NCBI GenBank assembly: GCA_963693085.1 | Contig: OY856409.1 | Span: 1,531,082,472 to 1,531,146,471, forward strand | Length of the DNA stretch: 64,000 nt | From: Alisma plantago-aquatica | Taxonomy: Eukaryota > Streptophyta > Magnoliopsida > Alismatales > Alismataceae | Direction of reading: 5' to 3' | Shown here: positions 48,828 to 60,750 of the stretch, in pieces | How positions within the stretch are numbered: the first letter of the stretch is position 1 | How the letters are laid out: every line of letters starts with the position of its first letter | Notes under the pieces: model-generated | Databases searched by the model: none | Seen by the model: the letters and a program-made list of their open reading frames with translations, nothing else | Told to the model about the DNA's origin: nothing | Translations under genes and position numbers: made by a program

Positions 48828-49830
48828 ATGTTAACCCTACCTTTCAGGATAGGTGACTTGTTCGATAGCAGGAATAAGGGGAAGGAGTTGAACCCTGATG
48901 ACTCCAATGTGGGAAACACTCCTGTGACTCCTACCGGCCATAGTGTGGTCAACCCTACTACTTCGGGCACCCCTGCCTTTACATCAGAGCAAGAGCTGAC
49001 AATGCTATGCCAGTTGCTCTCCACCATGTTGGGGCATCTCTACACAGTGGCCGCCAACGCCAACAAACCGAGGGAGTTCACCCTCACCAACTTCATAAAG
49101 ATACAACCACCCTACTTCAAGGGTGAAAGTGAACACAACATGGTGGATAAAACTGATGACTGGGTGTTGGCTTTGGATCGAACCTTTGAGGGTATGGCAT
49201 GCCCTCCTCACTAGAAGGTCCAGTTTATGACGTATGTACTGGACGGATCGACACATGTCTGGTGGAATGGTGTTGCCCGCACTTGAGACACCTCTACCAT
49301 GGAGTCAGACCAGTTCCTAAAGCTCTTCAGGGAGAAGTACATCTATCCCACCTTCCTGAGGAAGAAGGAAGCCGAGTTTGACAACCTCAGGCAGGGAAGC
49401 ATGAGTGTGGCTGACTACATCCAACAGTTCCTACTTCTGGAACGCTATGCCACTAACCTTGGAGTCGAGAGAAGGGCAATGTTGTTCTTGGAGGGCCTGA
49501 ACTACTAGGTGGGCCGAAGTCTTGTTCTGTAGCTTCCACTCATCTTCTAGCAGATGGTGGATAAGGCCCTGGTCATCGAGTCCTACCCAAGATTCCAATC
49601 CTATAGACACAGTAATGGCTACAACAACAACAAGAGGAAGACCCTACCCAGAACAAGAATCGCGGACGTGATCGGTACAATAAGTGCTCTTGCCACCATC
49701 CTCTAGGGAGATGTCCTGCCAACAATGCACCTACTCGTAGATACAACTGACCTCCTCTGACATGCCACGAGTGTGGACAAGTTGGGCATATCTGACCACT
49801 TTGCCCCCGTTTCCAGCAAAGACAGAATCA
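48828..49830 (+). pseudogene. Gag of element G with zinc knuckle (broken)
   Basis: The frame starting at 48828 reads GKELNPDDSNVG, FTLTNFIKIQPPYFKGESEH and DDWVLALDRTFEGMACPPH, then a stop. After it come QFLKLFREKYIYPTFLRKKE and SMSVADYIQQFLLLERYA in the same frame (to 49508). Downstream a knuckle CHECGQVGHI-stop-PLC sits at about 49762-49803, with a stop inside the CCHC motif. Asn- and Gln-rich sequence follows. A typical gypsy Retrotrans_gag protein, inactivated. Confidence 0.85.
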
Positions 49831-49915
49831 TGCCCAGCAGCTGCAGTATCCAAGGCAGAATCTGCCTCCGCGAAATAACAACAACAACAACAACCAGCAC
49901 CCGAGGTGACTGCCA

Positions 49916-50631
49916 GTGGAGAGGCAGAATGAGAGAGTGTTTGCTCTCAATACTGAGGAAGCAGGTGAAGATAATAAAGTTATTGAAGGTACCTTGCATC
50001 TTAATATGCATCCTATAAATGCACTGTTTGATTCTGGCTCATCCAATACCTTCATATCCTGTCAGCTTACTTCTATGTTAGAAATAGAATCTGAGTATAT
50101 GGATCATATATTAGATGAAAAAACCCTAGTGGTAAGATCCGCTCTTCGTATCTCCAAACTCTGACCATGGACCTTTGTATATCTGGTATAATATTTCCCT
50201 CAGATTTCATGTTTCTCGACATGACTGCCTTTGATGTCATCCTGGGAATGGATTGGTTGAAGAGGTACAAAGCGATTTTGTTTTGTGAATAATCAAAGGT
50301 TAGTTTTTCACATCCTATTGAGGGAAGATTGTGTGTCAAGGGTAGGAAGTGAGAGGATCGGAAATTTGTTATCTCCACCATCAAAGCTGAAAAGCTAGTC
50401 TTGAAAGGGTGTAGAGCTTTCTTAGCCTCTATAGTCCTCGAGGCTACACCTCCTTCTCTCGACCACATAGATGTGGTGAAGGACTTCCTAGATATCTTTT
50501 CTGAGGAGTTACCTGGTTTTCCACCAACTCGTGAGGTGGAGTTCTCCATTGATTTTGTACCTGGAACTTCACCAATATCAAGGCCGCCTTACTGCTTGGC
50601 CCCTACCGAGCTTTCCAAACTGAAGAAGTAG
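49916..50631 (+). pseudogene. Aspartic protease region of element G
   Basis: The protease frame at 49916 shows HPINALFDSGSSNTFISCQL with the DSG active site intact. It is followed, in a shifted frame, by TAFDVILGMDWLKRYKAILF (about 50225-50285). The linker to RT at 50401-50631 reads VVKDFLDIFSEELPGFPPTR and EVEFSIDFVPGTSPISRPPY, the standard lead-in to gypsy RT. Confidence 0.85.
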
Positions 50632-51583
50632 CTAGAAGAGCTTCTCGACATGGGCTTCATCTGCCCCAGTGTTTCACCTTGGGGAGCCCCTGTCTTGTTC
50701 ATGAAGAATAAGGATGGTTCGATACGAATGTGTATGGACTACTGCATGCTTAACCAAGTGACGGTGAAGAACTGTTATCCTTTGCCTCACATCGACGACT
50801 TGTTCGACCAGATGAAGTCAGCCACTGTGTTCTCCAAGATGGATCTTCAAAGTGGCTACTACCAGATGTGTGTGAAGGATGATGATGTCCCGAAGATGGC
50901 GTTCAAAACTCTCTATGGGCATTACGAATTCATGGTCATGCCTTTCGGCTTGACAAATGCCCCTGCTGCCTTCATGGACTTGATGAACTGAGTGTTCCGC
51001 CCATACCTTGACAAGTTCGTGGTGGTGTTTATCGACGAAGTTTTGGTTTATTCTGAGATGTTAGAACAACATTGCGAGCATCTACAAATTGTACTCAACA
51101 CATTGCGAGAAAATCAACTCTATGCAAAATTCTCAAAGTGTGAGTTCTAGATAAAGGAAGTGATGTTTCTGGGTCATGTGATTTCTGTCGGACATATAGC
51201 TATTGATCCTGCAAAGGTAGAAACTATGACCAAGTGGAAAGCTCTGAAGAATCCCTCAGAGATCCGTAGTTTCCTCGGCTTAGCAGGTTACAATCAAAGG
51301 TTTATCAAGAGTTTCTCTGAGTTGGCCTTGCCTTTAACCAAGCTGACGCAAAAGGAGGTCAAGTTCTCTTGGACACCAGAATGTGATAACCATTTCCAAA
51401 AGATGAAGGAGTGTTTGACTTCTGCTCCCATTCTTGCCTTTCCTGTTGAAAGCATACCCTATGTCATCTACACTGATGCTTCTAATCAAGGCTTAGGGTG
51501 TGTTTTGATGCAAGATGGAAAGGTGATCGCCTATGCTTCCCGCCAATTGAAACTGCATGAAGCTAATTGTCCGAGACATGATT
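50632..51583 (+). pseudogene. Reverse transcriptase and N-terminal RNase H of element G
   Basis: One frame with three stops. It has [55 protein letters not shown] and [17 protein letters not shown], then [13 protein letters not shown]. The second catalytic aspartate of the FIDD box (51037-51039, GAA) is glutamate. [20 protein letters not shown] and the RNase H segment [20 protein letters not shown] follow, ending at [15 protein letters not shown], where element H is inserted. Confidence 0.92.
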
Positions 51584-52140
51584 TGTAGGGATTTAGGGGA
51601 GGCAGAGAAGGCAGTGGAAATAAAAAAGTGTCTCCTCCCCAAACCCAGAACAAGGAAACGCGTCAACCTCTATACAATAGGAAAGGATGGTTTGTGGAAT
51701 CATACCTTATCCCGAGGCTTACTCGGCGACAATACCTCACGGCTTGCACGGTCTTCACCTCCAGTCTTGGACGGTGTCTGTGCAGCTCCTGGTCGCACCG
51801 GGACTGACAACTCCTAGTCTCACCGAGACTGTCAGGATTGACAACTATCCTCCAAGCGGCAGAAATCTCCCGCCTCTGAAGTAGTCCACACGGACCACCT
51901 AGAACTCCAATCTCCTTGTCCTACAAGGAATTGGAAGGAGTCACACCCTCCTGTCAGCGTACTAGTCACTGACACACTCTCCTGCCACCAATTTCTTTCT
52001 GCAGTTGTCTTTCCCTTGTTGTGCCTCCCTTATCAGGTAGCACTTGCTCGGGCTCTCTCGGTTACCAAAACCAGAGAGAATGACAACTTTACAGAGCAAC
52101 TGGTTGCACTTAGTTGTTCTTTGAGAAGCCCCCAATACCC

Positions 52141-52151
52141 CTATATATATA
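52141..52151 (-). promoter_or_regulatory. TATA-like run in copia LTR (left copy)
   Basis: CTATATATATAG, a symmetric TATA run between G/C-rich blocks, is conserved in the right LTR at 59069-59078. It suits either strand; the element's sense is minus. Confidence 0.4.
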
Positions 52152-52244
52152 GGAGGGTCATGGGACAGGGTTCTCTATCCCGGGCAATGCGGGACTAAAG
52201 CAGGAGTAGAAGGGTTCGAGATTTTCCACAAAAACAACCAACTG

Positions 52245-52645
52245 CGTAACCTGAACCGATCATTTCATTCCTGAAACGGTCAGTTGGGGACCTGAGCTGA
52301 TCGGTTGACACCTCAACCAATCGGTTGGGACCCATGAAACGGTCGGTTCACTTCTAAACCGGTCGGTTCATGGTCCTGGTCAGTTCCCGGTTGACTTTTC
52401 ATCTTTTGTTTCTAATTGGTATCAAATACCAATCCTTGTTCCAATCAAATTGGGAAAGTGAAATGAAAAGAAATTTCTCACCAATCCTACTTTCCCAACT
52501 TGCTCGGTTGGACCAGTTGAACCGATCGTTTCATCACTTGAAGCAATCGTTTCACCCTGTCCATGACCCGATCGACTCACCATCTGAGCCGATCGGTTCA
52601 CCAAGCTCAGCCGATCGGTTCATCACATGAGCCGATCGGTTGGGA
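52245..52645. repeat. Cluster of CCGATCGG-core palindromes in copia LTR (left)
   Basis: At least fifteen copies or near copies of gaaccgatcggttca-like words are spaced about 20-35 bases apart (gagccgatcggttcacc, tcaaccaatcggttggg, gaaacggtcggttca). They are present in the same order in the right LTR at 59170-59565. A third array with the same core lies in the leader at 57845-58075. Confidence 0.9.
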
Positions 52646-53831
52646 GTGCAGATTGTGCAGAATCAGTCAATTGCAGTTTCAATCAATCCGATACTCCAAT
52701 CAATGCGTCCAACACCTTGAACATTATGACTTTGAGCTATCAATTAATTGAGTGTTTAATTGAACTACTAAACTCCTTTAGTAATCAATCCAAATATTTT
52801 TTGTGGATAAAAGTCCTCTTCCAGGTTAAATCCTATGTGTGTGACCCTGCAGGTCCATTTCACGTTGGCAGTGAAAGTCCATAACACTTATGACTTCACA
52901 AGAAAAGAGCGGTGCCTAATCACACATCAGTGCTACCCAAGTGAAATAGAAAGTTGGAGAACAACTTTCAATCCTACAATCCGTGAATGGTGTTACAGTG
53001 AATGTATAATTCCTTTGTCACTGATACTCCGAATGAACTGGAGGCATGGAACAGTCATCCTGTCAACGTTCATTCACTTTCTTGATCTCAGAGTATATTG
53101 GAAGAGATATGTAATGACATCAATATCACATACTGATTCACACATGCGTGCACGCCTTTCTCAATCCTACTCATCAAGTGGCCATGGATATCAAACTCCC
53201 TCAGGAGGGACAAATCCCATATCTATCACTCACCCCTCAAAAGCCCCATGTGTCAAAGCCACCCAATCATCACCTTTATAACAACCCATGTTTTAGTACT
53301 GCGTTTGATGATGTCAAAGTGGGCCCAACGACATGTGTTGAGTGTAGTGATTTCAGGTCAAAGAATCACACTCACCACCATCACTGTGAGTGCTGACTGT
53401 GACTACCATGTCATGGTTCCATGTGTCAAACTCGCGGTGAGTCTGTCTGGTACACTTGTTCTCTAACAAGTACCTATGTGTTTGGTTTGATATCTCTATA
53501 TCATGACTAATGAGATTCTGTCATCAACTAACACCACAATCTAGTCTTGTGTGTCATTGCTGTCTATCTACCTTCCACAATGACATCCGACTAGGGACAT
53601 AATGAGAATGTACAAACTTTTAGCATCCGTATGATCTCATTGTTCAGGTCCTCAACCTGAAAGCATACGTCATTGAGTACTGTCATTCTCTAGACATTCA
53701 ATATGTTCTATCACTATCTCAAATGACTGAACCAGAAAGAATTGGAAGCTTGCTTTTGATGTTTATCAAATCAATCTTAATGTATCCTACCAATCATCCC
53801 ATGATTGGCTCTCAGGGCATACATACCAACA

Positions 53832-56217
53832 GACTCCCACTTGCACTGCGAGCCAATCACCCTTGAATCATATTCATAGTGATCTTCAAACATGTCCCAC
53901 ATGTTACTGTGCTCTAGTGCGAACATAGTGAGTAATGGCAACACCTTGCCAAAGTCAGTTTAAATTGCATGTCTCTCATCTCTTCACTGTACGTCATACG
54001 TATGAGATGGAGTTGCCGTAATATGCGATCTAGTATTCCTTTGCTAACCTTTAGCCACATTGCATGATTAAGGATTCCATACTTGTCATCAATGAGCGAA
54101 ATATCTATAAGTTCATCTCATGAACTTCTAGATCCATATAGTATCCATTGCCGTTCTCTAACACATAGATACTCGACATTTCCTTTTAAATGGTTTTATT
54201 GGAACACTTCCAATTATCAACAAACTTTCACTTTTATATATCATATATATATATTTTGCGATTAATTTTCTGTCCTTTCAGAAGTTCGCATCAATGTAAC
54301 TCTTTACATTGAACTCTTCCTTATCTCCATAGAGCTAGTACTTCCCAAGTACTTATCAAGTTCTCATGGTATTCCAGTAACCCTTACTGGAAAGAGACAA
54401 ACATCCACTCGTCATGTCCCACATACGAGTTATCAGGATGCGCACATCATATTGCCATGTCCTACATACAAGATGATGAATGCATTTTGTTCTTGCCATG
54501 TCGATACATGCAAGATAATGGGATGATTACATACATGATAGATCCATATCTAATCTTAGTGTTCCCATTCTTCATAAGAATTGGACACTTGGCCTTGGGA
54601 TACTAACTCCATGTAATATGGACAAGTTTTCTCCCACTGAATCTGTGCATACTGAACCCTTCAGTACAGATTTCCAATGTATGCTTTCTCTTTTCAGGTC
54701 AAGAGGTTTTTTGAGAACTATCTCTATAGATCTCTATTCCTATCACATAGGAAACATCTCTATCTTCCTTAAAGATAATTTCCACTTTTGTATTTCTATT
54801 CTAGAACATTTCCATTTCACATCAACATGTGGAATGTGAACATGTTCCCACTAAATCACAGATCCCTTCTTTATCTTTGACACATCAGTCAAACCCTTTG
54901 ACTATATCAACAAAGTAAAGATCCAGTTCTGAGTTGCTTGTACTCAATCAATCATATTGATTAGTCCATTGTAACTTACAGACTTCATTTGCATTAGTGG
55001 ATTCATAAACCTTATAGGTTGTGTCACGTACACATCCTTGTTTTATTCTTCATAGGAATGCGGTTTTGGTATTCACATGCCAAATGCTTAGTCATTAAGT
55101 TGCAATCAACAAGCATCATCCTTCTCAAAATGTTATCCATGTGTCTTAACACTTAAGATTCATTTGTACTTATGGATTTGATCCAATGAGCGCTACCATC
55201 AAGGTCATACCTTATGGTTCACATGGATGTCATTTAGGATGAAATGGTCATAAACCATAACTCAAAATTCGGTTCCTCATATTCATCTAGATAGTTGACT
55301 CATCACATGAACAACTCATCACATAGATAATTGAGGTGTAAGGATATAAGAATTCACAACCCTTGTGATTCTTAATTTCTTTTATTAGTGAGGGGTATTC
55401 TTTTATTAAGAAGAATTCAGTTATTTGATAATCATTCTCTAACTCATTAGAGTATGATTCCTTCTTGATTTAGACATCACCATGCCTTAATCATGAGTTC
55501 ACTATGATACACTATCATAATCACTCATAAGGATCTCAAACATTTGGTCCAAGTATTTCATTCATTGATATCATCAAGAATTAACACTTTACCAAATTTG
55601 CACTTCATCTATGATAATCTTGAACACTTCAAGATATTCATATTGGTATTTCTCTAAACACCATTTGAAGTATTAGCATTTGTTCCAATAGGTATGTAAA
55701 TACATCACATGTATCATACTTAATAGGATAATCATTCTTCCACTACCTTTAGTGAAGATTGATTAATCAAGTTCAAGATATTCATGTCTCTTACTGGTTC
55801 TCTAACCAAAAGAGTCTAGATTTATCCATCACATGGAAACTAGAAATGAATTTCTCATGATTGATGCTAATTTGATTGTTTGAGTTATCTATAACGTTTA
55901 GGTATCATTTTATCTTATGCATATCAAATACCACAAGATAAACAAGGCATTGCCAAAAAGATCATATCTTTATAAATTGAAACATCTCATTATTGATTGC
56001 CATCATTGTCATACAATATGCAAAAATAAAGTGTTTCTATCTATTGGCAAATATGAAATAGCACTTCATAACTGTATTACATGCCTTTTAGGCTGAAAAT
56101 AAACTAAAGTACTCCTATCTATGATGACAACACTTGCCCCATTTATTGAGTGCTTTGCACTTTACATCTTGGTATCATATACCTCAAAAGTGTTACAAAT
56201 TTACTTTCATGACACCT
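53832..56217 (-). other. Non-coding 3' interior of element H
   Basis: On the minus sense this is the 2.4 kb between the gag stop and the 3' LTR, where copia elements normally carry pol. All frames are closed and no DTG, GKGY or YVDD-type word could be read. A purine-rich tract (AAGTGGGAGTCTG on minus) adjoins the LTR at 53832-53845 and is the likely PPT. Confidence 0.8.
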
Positions 56218-57072
56218 TTAAGCAGAGACGTCTGTCGCCTCCTTCTTCTTTTGTTCTTCCAGGTAAAGAGGGCAATTCCTTTTCCAATGTCCTGGCTTTT
56301 GACAATGGTGGCAATTGCCTTTCTTGGTCACACCTCCCTTGGCCTTGAGAGCTGAAGACGACTTGGGCTCCTGGCTAGCATTAGAACCTTTCTTAGCTTT
56401 GCCCTTGCCCTTGCGCTTGGACTTGCCTTTCTTTCCCATGATCACCATCACAGACTTAGGCTTGTCCTTCTTCATCTGTGTCTCGGCTGTCCTCAACATG
56501 CCCAACAACTCTGACAGTGGCCTATCAAAGTTGTTCATGTTGTAGTTCATCACAAACTGACTGTAGGATTCTGGCAACGATTGTAGTATCAGGTAAGTAG
56601 CCAACTCTTAGCTCAGTGGAAATCCCAGTCTTGTCAGGTTCTCCACATACCCAATCATCTTGTGTGTGTGAGGACCAACTGGATCTCCTTCTGTCATGAC
56701 ACACTTGAACAGTGCCCTTGAGACATCGTATCTCTCTTGCCGTGCTTGATCTTCATACAAGTTCCTGAGATGCTGAATCATCTCAATGACACCCATGTTC
56801 TCATGTTGTCTCTGCAACTCGTGGTTCATAGAGCACATCATCAAGCACTTTGCATCAATGGCATCATCAGAATGCTTCTTGTAAGCATCCCTTTCTGTCT
56901 TTGGTGCATTAGGAGTAGGTTCCTCTGGAATTGGAGTATCCAGGACATAGAGCTTTTGCTCTTGAGTGAGAACAATTCTCAATGTCCTATACCAGTCGTG
57001 GAAGTTTGTCCCATTCAGCCTGTCCTTTTCAAGGACCGATCGCAAAGAAAAGTGATTGTTGTTTGTTGTCAT
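56218..57072 (-). pseudogene. Copia-type gag (UBN2-like domain and zinc knuckle)
   Basis: Gag of about 285 codons, with one TAA at 56608-56610 that fits a CAA-to-TAA change. The N-terminal part reads LNGTNFHDWYRTLRIVLTQE, YVLDTPIPEEP and AKCLMMCSMNHELQRQ. After the stop come LATYLILQSLPESYSQFVMN, then a Lys-rich stretch and the CCHC knuckle CHHCQKPGHWKRNC. It ends KKEATDVSA without entering a protease. This gag family is common in plant Ty1/copia elements. The gag-only end suggests the protein was used by a non-autonomous element, with pol supplied by a relative. Confidence 0.92.
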
Positions 57073-58511
57073 TTGTACTACAAAAGGAAATATGCAATTT
57101 TAGTCCAAAAACTCATTTTTGACTTATTTGATTGATTTGAAAAGATGACGATATAATTAGGCATTTAATTAATTATTGCTCCCACTATTTTATTTCAAAT
57201 TGATAGCCCTCACCATCAATTCAGAAGATTGCAGCGTACAACCTTCTAGTGGGCAAGATCCTGAAATCCTCTAAGTCATGGACCAACTAGGGTTGTCACC
57301 CACAACTTAGATCTCTCAGGTAGGCAACTCTTGCCAATTGCATCATATGCAAATCTTGATAAGATGTCATATGCAACTCCTTGCCATGATCACCTCCATG
57401 CCTCAAGGTGCTAGATCCTATCTAGGTCACCTTGTTAAGTCCGACCCAAAGCAAACACGATGAATATGCACCCTGCTAGGGCAGACCCACACATTCATCC
57501 TTCACGCTTCCACGAGATAGACGGTGCACCACGCTAGGGCGTGCCCACACTTGGTCAATCAAGCTTTTCACGTGTGTCGCATTTGGAAGGCATCTAAAAC
57601 TTAATATTTAATGAGGGATTTGGTTTTATATACATATACATATCCAATCACCACAATATACAGTACGTATCATATACATGCTATATCCCACAGAAAACAT
57701 GCAAAATGATAAAAGCGATGATTATGGCCATCCTAATGTGATTCCTTGAGCTAAGAGGAATCACGGTCATCTAGGTCTACATCACATGCAACATGTACAA
57801 GATGAACTCTGTGCTTTGCCTTTCTGGGTTTGATCAACTCATCACATGACTGATCGGCTCGCCATCAGGCCAGTCGGCTGGGTGCCACCAGCCGATCGGT
57901 TGGCTCCTCCAACCGATCGGTTCGCCTGGTCGTCGTGCATCTCATCATGGCCGCCACTCGCTTGTCTCACTCCTCGAACCGGTCATCAACTGATCGGCTC
58001 ACTCCTTGAACCGATTGTCTGGAACGTTAATCGATCGGTTCACGCCTTGAACCGATCGTCTCAGCTGTCGTCAGGACGTCCTCCGTTCTTTGACATAATA
58101 GGAAATAAAATTCTATCCTATTTTACATTGTAAAAGAGAAACCTCGAGTTACATTTGAGGGGAGCAAAGGTAGGAAAGAAATCTTGAATTATTTCGAGTT
58201 ACATCAGGAATAGGAGAAGGAAGATCGGTGCGTAGACCGAGATGCAAGCAACCACATACAACCATAAACAGATAGGGTTTATTGGCCATAACCACGCTAT
58301 ACATCCACCAAAAAACTCATTTAAGGGTGACGCATATCGAGTGAATTCATAAGACATATCATATATGTAAATTGGGATTTGTGGATTTAGGACTGGACAT
58401 GCATAAAGCCAAATTTATTCGCATCGTATGCAATAAATAAAGGCGACAAACCAAAATCGATCATCTCGATAATCCTAAAGTATAGAGCAGTTGACGTGGC
58501 TCTGATACCAC
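57073..58511 (-). other. Leader and primer-binding site of element H
   Basis: GGCTCTGATACCA at 58498-58510 is the exact reverse complement of the initiator-Met primer site and lies 1 base from the 5' LTR. The 1.4-kb leader is unusually long. It carries an array of ccgatcggtt-type palindromes at 57845-58075. No other gene is visible; the 95-codon frame at 57846 crosses the array. Confidence 0.85.
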
Positions 58512-60750
58512 TGTAGGGATTTAGGGGAGGCAGAGAAGGCAACGGAAACAAAAAATTTTATCCTCCCCAAACCCAGAACAAGGAAACGCGTCAACGTCTA
58601 TACAATAGGAAAGGATGGTTTTTGGAATCATACCTTGTCCCGAGGATTGCTCGGTGACAATACCTCGCGGCTTGCACTGTCTTAACCTCCGGTCTTGGAC
58701 GGTGTCTGTGCAGCTCCTGGTCGCACCGGGACTGACAACTCCTGGTCTCACCGGGACTGTCGGGATTTACAACTATCCTCCAAGTGGTAAAAATCTCCCG
58801 CCTCTGAAGTAGTCCACACGGACCACCTGGAACTCCAATCTCCTTGTCCCACAAGGAATTGGAAGGAGTCGCACCCTCCTGTCAGTGTACTAGTCAATGA
58901 CACAGTGTCCTGCCACCAATTGCTTTCTGCAGTTGTCTTTCCCTTGCTGTGCCTCCCTTATCAGGTAGCACTTGCTCGGGCTCTCTCGGTTACCAAAACC
59001 AGAGAGAACGACAACTTTATAGAGCAACGGGTTGCTCTTAGTTGTTCTTTGAGAAGCCCCCAATACCCCTATATATAGGAGGGTCATGGGACAGGGTTCT
59101 CTATCCTGGGCAATGCGGGACTAAAGCAGGAGTAGAAGGATTCGATATTTTCCACAACCAACTGCGCAACCTGAACCGATCGTTTCATTCCTAAAACAGT
59201 CGGTTGGGGACTTGATCCGGTCGATTGACACCTCAACCGATCGGTTGGGACCCATGAAACGGTAGGTTCACTTCTGAACCGGTCGGTTCATGGTCCTGGT
59301 CAGTTCCCGGTAGACTTTTCATCTTTTGTTTCTAATTGGTATCAAATACCAATCCTTGTTCCAATCAAATTGGGCAAGTGAAACGAAAAGAAATTTCTCA
59401 CCAATCCTACTTTCCCAACTTGCTCGGTTGGACCAGTTGAACCGATCGTTTCAACACTTGAAGCAATCGTTTCACCCTGTCCATGAGCCGATCGACTCAC
59501 CATCTGAGCCGATCGGTTCACCAAGCTCATTCGATCAGTTCATCACATGAGCCGATCGGTTGGGAGTGCAGATTGTGCAGAATCAATCAATTACAGTTTC
59601 AATCAATCCGATACTCCAATCAATGCGTCCAACACCTTGAACATTATGACTTTGAGCTATCAATTAATTGAGTGTTTAATTGAACTACTAAACTCCTTTA
59701 GTAATCAATCCAAACATTGTTTGTGGACAAAAGTCCTCTTCCATGTTAAATCCTATGTGTGTGACCCTGTAGGTCCATTTCACGTTGGCAGTGAAAGTCC
59801 ATAACACTTATGACTTCACAAGCAAAGAGCGGTGCCTAGTCACACATCAGTTCTACCCAAGTGAAATAGAAAGTTGGAGAACAACTTTCAATCCTACAAT
59901 TAGTGAATGGTGTTACAGTGAATGTATAATTCCTTTGTCATTGATATCCCGAATGAACTCGAGGCATGGAACAATCATCCTGTCAACGTTCATTCACTTT
60001 CTTGATCTCAGAATAGATTGGAAGAGATATGTTATGACATCAATATCACATACTGATTCACACATGCGTGCACGCCTTTCTCAATCCTACTCATCAAGTG
60101 GCCATGGATATCAAACTCCCTCAGGAGGGACAAATCCCATATCTATCACTCACCCCTCAAAAGCCCATGTGTCAAAGCCACCCAATCATCACCTTTATAA
60201 CAACCCATGTTTCAGGACTGCATTTGATGATGTCAAAGTGTGCCCAACGACATGTGTTGAGTGTAGTGATTTCAGGTCAAAGAATCACACTCACCACCAT
60301 CACTGTGAGTACTGACTGCGACTACCATGTCATGGTTCCATGTGTCAAACTCACGGTGGGTCTGTCCGGTACACTTGTTCTCTAACAAGTACCTATGTGT
60401 TTGGTTTGATATCTCTATATCATGACTAATGAGATTCTATCATCAACCAACACCACAATCTAGTCTTGTCTGTCATTGCTGTCTATCTACCTTCCACAAT
60501 GACATCCGACTAGGGACATAATGAGAATGTACAAACTCTTAGCATCCGTATGATCTCATCATTCAGGTCCTCAACCTGAAAGCATACGTCATTGAGTACT
60601 TTCATTCTCTAGACATTCAATCTTTTCTATCACTATCTCATATGACTGAACTAGAAAGAATTGGAAGCTTGCCTTTGATGTTTATCAAATCAATCTTAAT
60701 GTATCCCACCAATCATCCCATGATTGGCTCTCAGGGCATACATACCAACA
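58512..60750 (-). repeat. 5' LTR of element H
   Basis: The right copy of the 2.24-kb LTR, with the same ends as 51584-53831, a palindrome cluster at 59170-59565 and a TATA-like run at 59069-59078. It is followed by the TGATT duplication copy at 60751-60755. Confidence 0.93.

Larger units (their letters stand above)
51584..53831 (-). repeat. 3' LTR of element H
   Basis: Plus-strand ends TGTAGGGATTTAGG and CATACCAACA. It aligns along its whole length with 58512-60750, with small indels (for example ctatatatataggagg against ctatatataggagg). It carries a TATA-like run at 52141-52151. A dense cluster of ccgatcggtt palindromes lies at 52245-52645. Open frames at 52627, 52835 and 53148 recur in the other LTR but show no protein character. 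Confidence 0.93.
51584..60750 (-). mobile_element. Gag-only copia-like LTR element H (TR-GAG type)
   Basis: Two 2.24-kb LTRs (51584-53831 and 58512-60750) flank a 4.7-kb interior. The target duplication TGATT is at 51579-51583 and 60751-60755. On the minus strand the order is 5' LTR (right), PBS (58498-58510), 1.4-kb leader, gag (57072-56218), 2.4 kb non-coding, PPT, 3' LTR (left). No protease, integrase, RT or RNase H was recognisable. The LTRs are very similar to each other, making this one of the younger insertions. Confidence 0.9.

Noticed and set aside
59785..60315. 176-codon frame in the right copia LTR, also open (148 codons) in the left LTR at 52835
   Set aside because: It is open in both LTRs only because they are recent copies of each other. 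There is no domain-like composition, and it lies antisense to the element in untranslated sequence.
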